DNA from: Knufia peltigerae
Lineage: Eukaryota; Ascomycota; Eurotiomycetes; Chaetothyriales; Trichomeriaceae
Direction of reading: 5' to 3'
DNA: 64,000 nt
Assembly: GCA_030247855.1 (NCBI GenBank)
Contig: JAPDRN010000101.1
Coordinates: 1 to 64,000 of the forward strand
A model generated the notes under the pieces. It was not told the origin of the DNA, ran no database searches, and was given only the letters and a program-made list of their open reading frames with translations. Below, in pieces: positions 35,121 through 46,985 of the stretch. A program made the position numbers and the translations under genes. Every line of letters starts with the position of its first letter. The stretch's first letter is position 1.

Positions 35121-36051
35121 CTATGGCGTCGGTTCAATCGAGGGAGCACTCCACACGTACGTGACGTTTGTTCCAGTGAGGTCCACCGCTGGCTCATCTT
35201 TGTTGTGACTGGTCAAAGTCTTCACCCAGTGGCCGTTTCCCAGACCGCATCTGTAGCCTTCGATGATAGGGATGCAGAAATCAGGAATGCGGCCGACCAA
35301 GGTGACTTTCTTGAGAGCTGGAGAAGTCAGGAGGGGAACCCGGCGGGTCGGCATGTTGGAGCGGTTGACAAGATCGTCTAAACCGGCTTGCGAGGAGACG
35401 GATATGATGGCATCGAGGGCTGGGTCGTAGTTGGAGTATCCTGCCGGGTTGGTTTCAACAACCGAAGCGCAAGGCGTCAGGACAGCGATCGAGAGGAACA
35501 AGGGAGGGAGAAACCCCTCCTCTTGGTCTGAGTGGAAGGGATCTGGCGTGCATGCTCTACTCAAAGCAATGGTAGCATTGATGAGAAGGGCAGATCGATC
35601 AAAAGTGACTGTCAATTCTTCGACGTTTGGCGCGTAACGTGAAAATTGGTTGATGTCCTCAAGAAGGTTGAAGATTGGACCCAGGTTGGTGCTTTCAATG
35701 GCGACCTTTTTTGAGGAAGTGGCTCACCCCTCTTGGTGGTGAAAGTGCTCTACCGGGTGTGGTGCCATAGATGAGGTTGCTCTGGTGGATGATGTCCAAC
35801 TGCACTATCTTGAAGGTGTTGTTTCTGTAGAAGAAATCGCTGGTGAGAAGGGGAATCATTTCATCTCGGATTTGCTTGTTGACCAGGAGAAGCGCCGGCG
35901 GTTTGCAGTCTGTGGTTACCCGTTTGGAAAGATAGCCAGGGACCAACGTCAGTGGGGTGTTACGGTCATAGCAGACCACATATTCGTACACCTTGAGGCG
36001 TAATTCGGGCATAAGACGGGTAAGAAAGGGAGAGGACATATTAGCAGCCAT
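35121..36051 (-). pseudogene. F-box/2EXR-like gene interrupted by a one-base frameshift
   Basis: Two open frames belong to one gene. The first (36051-35695) starts MAANMSSPFLTRLMPELRLK and resembles fungal 2EXR/F-box-like proteins, in which a short hydrophobic LPPELR-type motif is followed by CKPPALLLVNKQIRDE. The second frame continues directly after a run of six A (T on the plus strand, 35707-35712) with coding-like sequence (VAIESTNLGPIFNLLEDINQ) down to the stop at 35121. Losing one A from the run would join them into about 309 residues. No intron of normal size with GT-AG ends gives the needed frame. So this is either a recent pseudogene or a homopolymer error in the assembly. Its molecular role is unknown. 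Confidence 0.55.
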
Positions 36052-36837
36052 GATTGTCTGTTCACGAGGCTGTACTTGTCGGGGGATTCATGCGCTGCTA
36101 TAAAGAGACGGAGAAAGGAGAAGAGATTTAAAAGCAGCGGCATTGTTTTCTTATATGATTTGCTTTCCCACAGTGAACGAATGCTGTGAATGCATGTTAG
36201 AATCGACGTATCTCACCCGGGTGACATGGTGAATGACGCTCTGCCTATCTTTGAAAAAGGCGTGATTGGCTCACTGCCCATTGCGCAAGACGCACAACAG
36301 CGAGTCAACGGGAAGGCCGGTATGGATCAAGCCAGATACCAGTTATTCAGAGACAGCATGGTTGTTTGAAGGAGCAATCTTCAAATTGTAGATGTGAGGA
36401 AGTCCAAAAAGAACCGCGTTCGAGTCATGAATTTTGATAATCGGGCCGTGCGTGACTTGATTCGTCACGTTGGATCTCCGGGGCCGATCTGCAGGTACCG
36501 ATCTCCCAAAGGCTCGAGAAAGATACGAAGTCAGCATGGATCAACTTCGTACGCTGGAGACCTCGAAAGGCAGAAATAACATAGAATCCTCAGACATAAG
36601 CGGACGGGTATCTAGATGATGAGTTGACCCTTTGAAGTAATGTACTTGCCGGAACTTATCCCACTAGAAAGAGAGCTCTCCTGTCATTTAATCTACTAGA
36701 TTCGGTGGCTGCTCCCATTCAACCCTTCAACCATAGTTGATGACATCACCATCTTGTACTTTCTCGAGTGTTCATAACACGAAGTTCACCTCCTGTTCGA
36801 AAACGTACCTTTCTGTCGACCACCCTTTCCGATTCCC
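36052..36837. other. divergent promoter region, no supported gene
   Basis: Lies between the frameshifted gene (-) and the DNA glycosylase gene (+). No frame with a recognisable domain. Confidence 0.5.
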
Positions 36838-38010
36838 ATGTCTAGGTCCACGCGTGCTGCGACTACCGCAGCGCGAAGAGTCACTCGAAATGGCGTGGCA
36901 TCGCCCCTTAAACCCAAGGAGGAGGACCTTGAAATACCTATTAAAGAAGAGCAAGAATCTCCACAGCGCATCTCGAGGAAGCGAATGTCGATCCCAACCA
37001 GCGAGACCAGGAGCAGGAAGAAAGTCAAGACAGAAGATGAATCCAAATTGCTCAGCCCTCCTCCGACCGACGATACCTCTTACACTGACCCTCCTCCCAA
37101 GCAAACGCCGTCGAAGAAGAGTCCTGGTAAAGACCTACAAGAGAAGAAGCTCAAAGCATACGCGCAGTTCGCAAGTCAGTCTCCATTTCCGGACTTCCAC
37201 CATCCAACACCAGAGGAATGCAAAGTAGCACACCGCATCCTCGCGTCGATACACGGCCCGCGAGTCCGACCAAAGGAAGTGGTTGCTTCGACAACACGAG
37301 CGGGATGTGGTGATTCGCCATCTGTGTTGGACGCACTTGTACGGACCATATTGTCGCAGAACACGAGCGACAAGAATTCCACGCGAGCAAAACTGAGCAT
37401 GGACAAGGTCTACGGCGGATCCGACAAGTGGGATGCCATTGTCGCCGGCGGACAAGCAAAGTTGCAAGAAGCCATCAAATGCGGTGGGCTGAGTGTGGTC
37501 AAGAGCAAAGTCATAATCAGCATTTTGAAACAAGCACATGAAAAGTACGGGGAATACTCTCTGGACCATCTACATCAGGCGTCGAGTGAGGATGCCATGC
37601 GGGAGATGTTGTCATTTCAAGGTGTGGGTCCTAAGACGGCCAGTTGTGTGTTGCTGTTCTGTCTGCAGAGAGAAAGCTTTGCCGTTGACACTCATGTCTG
37701 GCGTATAACGGGGTTACTTGGCTGGCGGCCCAAGAATGCCAGTCGGGATGAGACGTATGCCCATTTGGATGTGATGATTCCTGATGAAGACAAGTACGGA
37801 TTGCATATCTTGCTTGTAACGCATGGTAAGAAATGTGATGAGTGTAAAGCTGGAGGAAAGAACCTGGGCAAGTGTGAATTGAGGAAAGCTTTCAGAAACG
37901 CAAAGGTCAAAGGCGAGGCTGGTGAGGATGTGAAGGAGGAGGAAGTAGAAGAGATCAAAATGGAAGAAGACGAGGAGAAGACGCCAGTAAAGAAGAGACA
38001 GAAGAAGTGA
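36838..38010 (+). CDS. endonuclease III-like HhH-GPD DNA glycosylase
   Basis: 390 residues, intronless. Predicted nuclear base-excision repair enzyme. The N-terminal 100 residues are basic and disordered. The HhH-GPD fold spans about 150-345. The helix-hairpin-helix reads FQGVGPKTA with the candidate catalytic lysine K266, and the active-site aspartate is D284 in FAVDTHVWRI. The 18-residue spacing equals that of K120 and D138 in E. coli endonuclease III. After the fold, only three cysteines remain (CDEC, then a C nine residues later), so the usual four-cysteine iron-sulfur site appears incomplete. The tail is highly acidic and basic in turn and ends KKRQKK. Close relatives are the short DEMETER-like glycosylases; it is not clearly Ntg1/Nth1. 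Confidence 0.88.
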   Translation: MSRSTRAATTAARRVTRNGVASPLKPKEEDLEIPIKEEQESPQRISRKRMSIPTSETRSRKKVKTEDESKLLSPPPTDDTSYTDPPPKQTPSKKSPGKDLQEKKLKAYAQFASQSPFPDFHHPTPEECKVAHRILASIHGPRVRPKEVVASTTRAGCGDSPSVLDALVRTILSQNTSDKNSTRAKLSMDKVYGGSDKWDAIVAGGQAKLQEAIKCGGLSVVKSKVIISILKQAHEKYGEYSLDHLHQASSEDAMREMLSFQGVGPKTASCVLLFCLQRESFAVDTHVWRITGLLGWRPKNASRDETYAHLDVMIPDEDKYGLHILLVTHGKKCDECKAGGKNLGKCELRKAFRNAKVKGEAGEDVKEEEVEEIKMEEDEEKTPVKKRQKK

Positions 38011-38125
38011 GATGTTGCTGGAGTAGACTGTTGTATCAGTACTTTGGGAATCTGATGACATTTGTATATTAAATATATTGATGGCTACTGCGCGACACCT
38101 GGCTTAGGTGACTGTAATTCTGCAA

Positions 38126-39073
38126 CTACTTGGCCCGTTCTATATCCGCACTCATTTCCACCTCTTGATCTACGGGTGTATGCCTAGTTATATCTCTCTT
38201 GCTCCTCTTAGCATCGCCAGTGTACCTTTGCCGAAGCCATATCACGGCCCATGCAACGAAGAATATGACGATTATACCTGCAGCTATACCGAAGCAATAT
38301 CCCGTCACTTTGCCCGAACCTTTTGACGGGTCAAGAAAGCTATACACATAGAAATGCTGGGTGGCATGCGTAAGGTATGCGAGGGCGAGGTACAAGAGGA
38401 GAAGTATGATCAGTCCGACGAGATGAAGGAGTGGCGGAGTGTGAGTTGCGGGCAGGACGAGTTCGCACAGAGCGAAAAGGGAGTTGAGAGCATGCCTCGA
38501 GATCTGAATTCCAATACATGGTCAGTCGGCACTCGTAGCTTGATGTCAATGCCAAAAGGGAGGTAGTGAGTCAAATGAATGAGACAAGGATGGGAAGAAC
38601 ACAACAAGGGGAGACCATGTACGGATACTGACGTTTGACCAACCGTCAAATGTGACGGGAAACCATGGTCCATCGTAGAGCACCGCCCAGTAGACGATGG
38701 TCACGAGGAATGGCAGTGTCACGATGGTGGTGTAGAAGAAAGAATGTAATGCCTGGAGAGTCGAGCGCGGCCAGGATTCGAGCCACGATCGACCTCTGAG
38801 AGCATACACGAGGGTGTGTGTGCCCGCGACGAGGCTGTAAAAGAGGATGCCCCAGTACGTCAGGACGGTGAAGTAACTGAATTCCTGACCGATGAGGTAC
38901 GAGGCGGAATGGATCCCGTCATATATCCAGTTGGTCAGTTGCGTGGCCAGGCAGTACGCGAAGAACAAGAGGCGGAGGAGGGCGAGGGCGAGCGGTGGGA
39001 GCAACCATGATGTCGTGAAGGGATAGATGGATGGTGGGATGAGGCTTCGGAGTGTGAGGTCAGGTTTGCGCAT
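38126..39073 (-). CDS. FAR-17a/AIG1-like multi-pass membrane protein
   Basis: 272 residues from two exons: 39073-38633 and 38503-38126. The intron (38504-38632, 129 bases) has GTCAGT and TTCAG ends and restores the frame exactly (WSN/ISRHALN). About six membrane segments are visible, with the family pattern: FSYFTVLTYWGILFYSLVAG, a segment with HSFFYTTIVTLPF, then HALNSLF and LAYLTHATQHFYVYSFLDP. Human members (AIG1, ADTRP) hydrolyse fatty-acid esters of hydroxy fatty acids; their catalytic Thr and His lie in such segments. Whether this fungal protein has the activity is inference. The start is the first ATG in frame; upstream codons have no ATG. Confidence 0.8.
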
Positions 39074-41726
39074 TTTCGAAATGGTTCTATGCCGTTGTGC
39101 GATCGTGTACGAAGGGTATGGCGACAATGGCCATGGGTGCAGGGCAGATACCTGGTGGTGGTGCTGCTGCTGCTGACTGAGTGCTTACTACCTACGTACT
39201 GAGCAGGTGGTGAAGTGTTTACTTGTGTGGGTTGTCATAACTGAGGAATGTTTTTGGCAGGGCGCGTGCTGGGCTGCGGGCTTGGGACCTGCAGGATTTT
39301 GCGGGGAAAAGGAAACGGTTGATCAGCATGCATGAGAGCCTTGCATCGACGATCGAGGAGGCTGGCTGGCTGAGGCTTGAAAGACTCGTTACCCGTACTC
39401 CGTACTCCGTACGAATACTGAGATTGCGGGCATGATCGCAAAAGCTCAAGTAATTAAATTTCCGTACTCCGTACTCGATTACAGCGAAAGACCGCATGCC
39501 TACTGGTACTCCCGGCTAACTTCTTCACTCGTCCTTTGTGAAATTTGATCAGCATCTCATCCTCCGCATTGGTCATTTGACCCAAAAGCAGCCTTTACCT
39601 ATTCGCGACCTATTTCCGTGATATACAACTTGGCAAATTTGCTTCTTCGAGGTCGAGGTACTGTACTTCATATCATAGGAGACAGGGTATGAGTTGGATC
39701 CCCTCTTCAAGGGTGTGACAGAAAGGATGTGAAATCTTGCTTTGCTTCGTGAAAAGAGACTTATTAATTCCTCTTATGGAGTATCGACAGAGACTTGTAC
39801 CACGTCAAGGAGCGAAAATGTACGTTGCCTGGCGAGGGCAATTTCGCAAAACAACTTGTCTAATGCCCAACTAAAGGTACTTACTGCTTTGAGTATGGAA
39901 TGACAACACAATAATTGCTTTGTCGCAACGAACCAAAGCGAACTCGAGAACAGGGGGCACGAGAGCCACGAGAACTACAGTCTTGTGTGAAAAACTATTC
40001 TGTCACCTGCAGGGACCATTTCCGTTCACCCACGGAGTGTTGTACTTATCCTCGTCGACCAGGTATTGAGCACGAGCATGCTCCATATTCTGGACTCCGT
40101 GCTCCGTACTGTCGATGCCGAAATTTTTGAACCGTCATGTGTTGATATCACCCTTTTAGGAACTAGGGTCCTGTCCGGCGTATGTACCAGTGAACGAGTG
40201 CTGCATGTCATCGGGCGTGTCCCTGTGGTTATTTTTTGTGTGTCTTTAATTCAAGGGTCCAACTTTTCAGTGAAGAGACTACTGCTGGATCCTCCTTTTA
40301 CTGGGATCGAATACCAAGTTAGGACTCGGTATACCCCGGTAGATGGCCAATGACAGACCATAATCCGCTTGTCCGGTTTGTTTGAGTGTGTGTTTGAGGT
40401 CAACAAGGCAAGTCCTTGCATGTTCCACTACATCACACGGTCGGGGGATTTTTCTGGTGTCGCAAGTAGGTAGTGTGAGACACAGATGTGGGAAGCAGAG
40501 AGATCAGTAGGTTGCACCATGATCGCGAGCGCCACACTTTTGCCTCGACTTTGCTTAGCGATGCTTGCTGTGAACTCTCGGGTCCTGGATCAGGGCCAAG
40601 TTCAACGGCGGCGGCGGCGGCCCAAGTAGCTTTGCGCTTGGACTCGAACACTGCCATGTGCTACAGTACTTGTATGATAATGAAAAGCACCATACTGTAT
40701 GTACTCCGTGCTGTACATGCATCAGGTATCGTGTCGAGGATGGAATGATCCAAAAGACGTCAAGACAGGACCCTGACAGCAGTCAATCTCAATCGGCTGG
40801 GCGTGCGTTGACCGTTGTCCAGTCGAAGGCGGGAACTCGGTATAGTGCGCACAGACTGTCGAGGGTGCTTCTCGTAGTGGCGGTTGAGAAAAAAAGCCCC
40901 CTGATTTTCGGCGGCACCCAGCCAAAAGAGCCAAAGCCTGGAGCAGCCCGAGGTGGGTGGGTGGATTAGCTTGCTGGAGTGCAGCTTTGTGGCGTTGACG
41001 GGCGTCAATGACTGGCTGGCTGCATGCCTACCGTCGCCTGGACAGGGGCCCCATGCAAATGGTACAGGGGGGGACTTGCGTTCTGCACCGATTCATCATG
41101 GTCGCTGTCTCGCCTCTTGGTTCAATGCTTCCATTTCCCTGCCTGCGATAATACTCCGTACGGAGAGGACTTTGTATATTCTTTGCTCGTCGTTGTTTCT
41201 TTTCACATTCACACACACACACACACACGCACATTCTTTTGCCGATCATCCCGTCCCAGGGCTGGTGCTGATCTCATATTCTTTCGTCCTTAATGTATCG
41301 ATCGCCTCTCGATTCTTACTTCTCACCAACGACTCCTTTCCTCGAAACCATTCGCTCACATCGCTCAATAACCGAAAAACCTCTCCTATACCCTTTCGTA
41401 TGACCATTGCCCTTCCCTACCAGTCACCAACCAGCAGCGGCTCTGTCACCAGGGTCTACTTTTTTATCCTCAAAAGTTGGACGGATCAGCTGCGACCTCA
41501 GCCTGACCCATCGTCACTCATTGCCCATCATTTTCAGCGACCGACGGCTGGACGATCTACTCAGCCACCGGCCCCCCTCCCAACCATATTGATCGTCTCA
41601 CCGAACCGGCAAACGTCTTTTTTTCATGATCATTCGCCTCTGTAAATTTGGACAGTCTAGATCAATATACTACCGGACTTCGCACACCGCAAACCATTAT
41701 CGTCTTGCTGGGTCAGTGGTACATTC
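39074..41726. other. 2.65-kb intergenic stretch rich in TACTCCGTA motifs
   Basis: No supported gene. It holds the densest run of the TACTCCGTA motif in the window (39395-39412, 39464-39477, 40094-40110, 40701-40714, 41152-41166) and an AC microsatellite. The right end is likely the promoter and long leader of the Sel1-repeat gene; open frames there lack domains and are Ser/Thr/Pro-rich. Confidence 0.55.
41211..41228. repeat. AC dinucleotide microsatellite
   Basis: Nine AC units in the presumed leader of the Sel1-repeat gene. Confidence 0.9.
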
Positions 41727-43922
41727 ATGATGACTACATCGAACCGACCCAGTTTCATTGAACTCCCCCAAGAGCCCGCCCGCACAAGTAGTGCACTGTC
41801 GAAGAATGGCCTCGTCTCACCACGAATCCAGCATTTCGATGGGGATGTCCCTCCTGCACTCTCGCCCCTCGATGCGTTCGCCGCCAGAAGTCGGAGACTA
41901 GCCAAAGAGTTGGAAGAGACGAGGAAGGCTGGAGAGAGACGGTTAAGCAGACTACCACCACAAGTCGTCACAGAATCACTGATCGAACATCAAAACAATC
42001 GGCCACCTATATTTCGTGCCCTGTCCGACGGGGTAGATACTGTTCCCCCTCTGCCCACCATGGATAAGGATCATGCAGGAAGTTTCCCGCGGGTAGCGAA
42101 CCCCTCAAATCGGCCATCGTCGCAGCATGTTCGCATGAGCACTATGGTGTCACCAACAGAGCAACGACGAAGTAAGGCGAATGCACAAGACTATTTCGGG
42201 GCCCCTCGAGTCGAGTCTCCCCCTCCTCTTGAGACCAGAGAGACATCATCGGGCTCGTACAGCCCTGTGCTGAAGACGCACGCAGGATTTCCATACCAGC
42301 CTTCGAATCTCTCTCAGTCCGATCTAGGCCTCGTACCACCATCAAACAGATTACGACCGTATCACGACGCTTCAGACGATGATTATACTAGTTCCAACGC
42401 TGGTTCAACCTTTTCACAATCGAGGCAGCTCTCCGCTAGTAGTGGACTATCTGCACCTCACTCGCCGATATCCCCTTATGCCGTCTCCCATGGCAGGACT
42501 GATTCCCTTGGGTCGCTGGGCTCACCCACTCAATTTTCTACCAGGAACTTCTCGCGCCCAATGAGCTCTGCGAGTCTGAGCAATCTCCATGCTGAGAATA
42601 GCCCCACAAAGGGACCAATGGCTATGCAATTGAGCCATCTACGAAACGCGAGTTCTTTCGACGGGTCTAAAGCCATGTCAGGCTATCTTGCTGGCGAGGC
42701 CTCTTCGTACACACATGCTACGTATAGCTTGCCGCGAGGCCGGAGGGTGTCCAATAGGGCATCTGGTGTCTTCCAAGGCCTCTCGATGCCACATTTTGAG
42801 TGGCAGGAGCCCATGTTTCCTGGCACCCCGCCGCTGGAGGGCAAGAACAGCAGTGAACTTGCCGTTCCATCTCCTATGGCATCTGCAAGACCTAGCAGAG
42901 AAGAGTCCAGTGAACAAAGGTCAGGATTCTCTTTCGAATTCAACTCAGAACAAAGCCTCGCGTCTAGGGAAAAGTACCACCAACAATCGGCGTCATACAC
43001 GCCCACCGGGTCTGTAAAATCGACCGACTCGAACCCGAGACCGTCAATAGGCGAACCGCCAATGACGGACCTGTTTATGCCACCACCGCCACCCCCTCTG
43101 TCTCCGGTGGCGGAAGCCTCCCAGTCATCGAGATCCAACAGCACAATCCGACCTTCTACTGCTCGTACCGTCAGCAATTACCAAGGCCTTTCAGCCGAAG
43201 ACCACGTCTCCAAGGCCATTGAGCTTCACGAGCATGGCGACCTGAAAGAGTCTACGTATCACCTGAGAATCGCTGCCCACAAAGGTCATGCGACCGGGAT
43301 GCTGCTCTACGCCCTGGCCTGTCGTCACGGTTGGGGCATTAGAGCGAACCAGAAGGAGGGTGTACAGTGGCTTCGGAAAGCCGTGGATTGTGCCATGTCT
43401 GAGGTGGCTGAAGACGAGAATCCAGTCACTCGAAAACCGGGCACCGACTACCACGACATGAAGACACACCGAGCCCAGTTCGCACTCAGCATTTACGAAC
43501 TCGGCGTGTCGCACCTGAACGGTTGGGGCATCGAGCAAGACAAGGCTTTGGCGCTGCGCTGCTTCGAGATTGCGGGCAATTGGGGTGACACGGATGCGCT
43601 GACCGAAGCCGGGTTTTGCTACGCCGAAGGTATCGGTTGCAAAAAGGACTTGAAGAAAGCTGCCAAGTTTTACCGCATGGCAGAAGCAAAGGGGGTCAGC
43701 ATGATTGGCAACAGCTGGTGAGTTTTGAGTGTTGTTGTGGTGTATCCCGCAACGCCTCCGCTAATGGTTCGAACCAGGATTCACAAGGAAAAATATAACG
43801 ACACCGAAGACGAAAGAGACGGTCGATCGAGATCAACCACCAAGTCATCCACATCCGACAAACCACGCAACAAGTCGAAATCTCGTGGGATATTTGGTCG
43901 AAAAAGGTCAAACAACACTTAG
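41727..43922 (+). CDS. Sel1-repeat protein, Nif1/Dsf2-like
   Basis: 711 residues from two exons: 41727-43717 and 43778-43922. The 60-base intron has a GTGAGT donor and a CTAAT branch site. The first 480 residues are Ser/Pro-rich and disordered, with a proline run (MPPPPPPPL). Several Sel1/TPR-like repeats follow (about 490-670), for example ATGMLLYALACRHGWGI and ALTEAGFCYAEGIGCKKD. The splice gives the conserved GNSWIHKEKY ending and then a Lys/Arg-rich tail. This layout matches fission yeast Nif1, reported as a mitotic inhibitor acting on the Wee1-regulating kinase Nim1, and budding yeast Dsf2. Function in moulds is not known to me, so a cell-cycle or polarity role is inference. Confidence 0.88.
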
Positions 43923-44307
43923 ACAAACAAACCATTTTGCTTTCTTTTGAGATCATCACATGTGGTGGTGGTGTACGCTAAGGAGGTAGTGTTAATTACC
44001 AATTACCGCTCTGTGAGCGAATTGTCACACTGTACGACGAAATTACATGGTTGGAATTGGAACAGGGAATATCTTCCCAAACGACGAGGAAACATGCATG
44101 ATGAAAATTTTTGGGCACCATGGCACGTTACATACTGTAGATAGCTTCCAATTCACGGACTGTAGGAGTCGAAGTGTTTGATACTCGGTACTCGGTATAC
44201 GTGTAGAGAATTTTGTACATGGGTCGACCCGTCTTGAGTGACGGAGTATATACGATTGATTTATTGGTTGAAAAGCCTTGCTTACGTACGGAACACTACA
44301 GGTCAAA
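43923..44307. other. intergenic between convergent genes
   Basis: Shared 3' region of the Sel1-repeat gene (+) and the cation exchanger gene (-). No supported gene. Confidence 0.5.
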
Positions 44308-46347
44308 TCAATGGATACAGTACGTGGCCAGTGCGACAATCACATAAACCTTGATCAGCAGGGCGCCCGTCAACCAGTTCGACTTGCCCTCCTGGACGAC
44401 GTAGGCCACGACGATGACCGAAGCAAAGGAGACGGCGACGGGGAACCCGTCAAAGTCGAGCGTCATCTCTTCGTTGGCCATGGCCCACGCTACCATGACC
44501 AGCAGGGGGACGATGAGCAGCGCGACCTGCATGCACTTGTCGAGGGTGAGGGATATGCTGAGGTAGAGTTTGTCCTTGACGGCGAGGAAGATGGACTCCG
44601 GGTCGTTGGAGAGGAGGGGGAAAATGACGAACCCGACAAACGTCTGTGAAATCCCGGCCTGGTGGACCATCTTCTGGACGCTGCCCGTGGCGAACTCGGC
44701 GTTGAAGGCGACCAAGACGGTGGAGACGACCAGGGTGACGAACGCGGTGATGAAGGACAATGAGGGTTGCTCCTCCTCCTCCTCCTCCTGTTCGTCCTCG
44801 TAGATGTCCTCGATCGGTCGGCCGCCGGAAACACCGGGGCTCCGCTTGCGAAACCTTTCAGGCACGACCACGTGGGTCAACTTTTTGGTGATTCTGGCAT
44901 TCTTTTCGCAAGGCGTGTCGAATATGCGCCTGTGTGTTCTCAGTTGGAAAAAGAGGTACAGGGCGTAGGAGATGAGTATGATCACCGACGTCCCCCGGGA
45001 CTGGACCACAATGTCGTGGTCCGTCACGCCAGAGACCATGAGCCGTGACGCCGTGGGCACGACCAGACTGATGACGGCGAGTAGGAGCATCATGCTGACC
45101 GTCTGCGCGACGGTGACGTTGAACGCCTGCTCGATGCGATTGATGCCACCAAAGAAGAAGCACAAGCCGGTCATGAAGAGCAGGTTCGAGATGATGCTTC
45201 CCAGGAGCGACGTCTTGAGGATGGTCATTTGCTTGTGCTTCAAGAGCAGGATTGACGAGATCAACTGCGTGGCATTGCTATTGCTCTCGTTAGCATCGTT
45301 GTGGTGAGATCGTTCAGGACCTGATGGCTTAGGCGGATGTGACGATGACCGACCTGAATGTTATGCTGAGCAATGCCCCTTGCAATTCCCCCAGCCGGAA
45401 GGTGATCTCCTCCACGGCGAAAGATATCATCCGCGTCGACGGGATAATCGCGACAAAGTTGATGGCAAATACGGCCGCCGCATCCACATTGGCATAATTA
45501 AGCGCAAAGCCGACCGGTACCAGAGCGAAGAGCACATTGATCCAAGAATTGAACACTGTCGCGCGGATTTGTGACCATGTGGAAAATCTTTGTGCGTCCT
45601 TCTTGCCCTCGTCGTCGTCGCTCTCTTGTGCGTCCTCTCCTTTTGCGAACAACCTTTTCAGACCAGATTGCTGGATGGTGGTGGAAGAAGGTCGTGTGCG
45701 CCCGTCTTGCTCCTTGAGGCCAGTCTCTTGGGTAGGCGCAGGGTCAGAACTTTCTGGATTGGCATCCTGATCCTTTTCGGGCTCTGAATGGTAGTTTACG
45801 GGACTTGATGTCCTTGGAATTTCGTGCTCGGCTCGAGAGTGGTACGCAGTGGGCGAAGTGTCAGCATGTGATGGCCCTTCCCCATACCAGTCGCCATGAT
45901 GCGACAGTCCACTGGAAGATCGATAGTGTCTCGGATCGTCTGTCTGTGTGATCCTGAGGGGTGAAGCATTCTCCCCCGAAGCCTCCAGGGTATTCGCCCT
46001 CGTAGCGGGCCTCCACTTGGCAAAAGGATTCACAATGGACGAGCTCGATTCATCAGGTTCATCGTACCAAGCCGCGAATTTAGCCTGACGTCGGTACTTG
46101 TCTAGGTCAGAATCAGTATCAGCGTCAAATAGCTGTCGGGTTTGTTAGGACCTACGCATGATGTGATATCAGAGATGTTGTTTGGAGCCTTGTTTTTGTG
46201 GTGAGAAATTGTCTTGAACGATGGTACAAGGAAGAAGAGAAAGCTGAGAAACAGTTGCAAGTCATTGCCATTGAGAACCAAAGTCAGCCTCACCGCGACG
46301 GCGGCGAGGAAGGTGGTGGTGGCTGTGTGCATGTATCCCCCGGTCAT
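44308..46347 (-). CDS. CaCA family cation/proton exchanger with altered first motif
   Basis: 600 residues from three exons: 46347-46294, 46132-45354 and 45277-44308. Introns are 161 bases (46133-46293) and 76 bases (45278-45353). The last two exons are firm; the first exon (MTGGYMHTATTTF) fits by frame and splice signals but is less sure. About 190 soluble residues precede ten or eleven membrane segments in two halves split by an acidic loop (a run of Glu). Vacuolar exchangers such as Vcx1 move calcium into the vacuole using two motifs of the form GNAVE and GNAAE. Here these read SNATQL and SNDPES, so the first key Glu is Gln. The ion specificity is therefore uncertain. The gene is divergent from the MFS transporter. 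Confidence 0.85.
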
Positions 46348-46656
46348 GAAAGGCGTGGTCAAGCACAATTAGGCGACAACTGCCCCTGCTCGACCCTTGC
46401 ATTTTTTGGTGGGAGGCACATTCTAGGAACGTGTGTGACCAAATACTCCCCTAATCTTGGTCAAAGATCAGCGGATCCAAGCACTGATGAATTGGTTAAT
46501 TGGTTGATGGCTGGTGAGGCTGAACAAGGTGCTTTTGCCATGGGTTCAGTGACTATCGAGACCTTAGTCACTGCATTCTCGGGAGCTGTTTATCTTCGGC
46601 ATGACGACGAGCCCCTATCACGGAGCCGACATCGAGTCCAGATCCCCTACAACCGC

Positions 46657-46664
46657 CGGTACCG
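46657..46664. promoter_or_regulatory. CGGTACCG palindrome upstream of the MFS gene
   Basis: Exact inverted CGG/CCG half-sites with a 2-base spacer, about 420 bases before the MFS start. Fungal Zn2Cys6 dimers bind inverted CGG repeats. The same 8 bases occur twice in the amidase/reductase promoter. Confidence 0.45.
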
Positions 46665-46978
46665 TGTGAACAGAGGTTCATGGATCTTCGGTACTGGATA
46701 AGCATTTCGGCTCGGTACTTTCAATCTATCTTCTTCCTCCACGTCGTTATTTACCCCGGACAAATGGGGTTCCCATGGCCGCTGTTCCACTGTATTGTCT
46801 TTATCGGTACCCAGGTCGGCGATGGTATTCGAAAACCCCCGAGGTTTCTTATATCTCGTGTGTGTGAAGATTGCGCGTCAATCTGACCCGACATGTTTTG
46901 GTCTTATCGGAATACCTTGGTAGAGAGAGCTGGCTCTTTGGTAGACATGGCGCAGAGTCACAAGCTATACGGAGTGCA

Positions 46979-46985
46979 TATAAAT
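46979..46985 (+). promoter_or_regulatory. candidate TATA box of the MFS gene
   Basis: TATAAAT about 100 bases before the start codon, a normal distance for an inducible fungal promoter. Confidence 0.5.

Noticed and set aside
40953..41645. 230-codon plus-strand frame before the Sel1-repeat gene
   Set aside because: Composition follows pyrimidine-rich leader and AC-repeat sequence; no domain.
43760..43780. GGTTCGAACC resembling a tRNA B box
   Set aside because: It lies in the intron of the Sel1-repeat gene, and no cloverleaf or A box surrounds it.
46198..46701. 167-codon plus-strand frame between the cation exchanger and the MFS gene
   Set aside because: Overlaps the first exon and intron of the exchanger, has no domain, and its right half lies in the MFS promoter.
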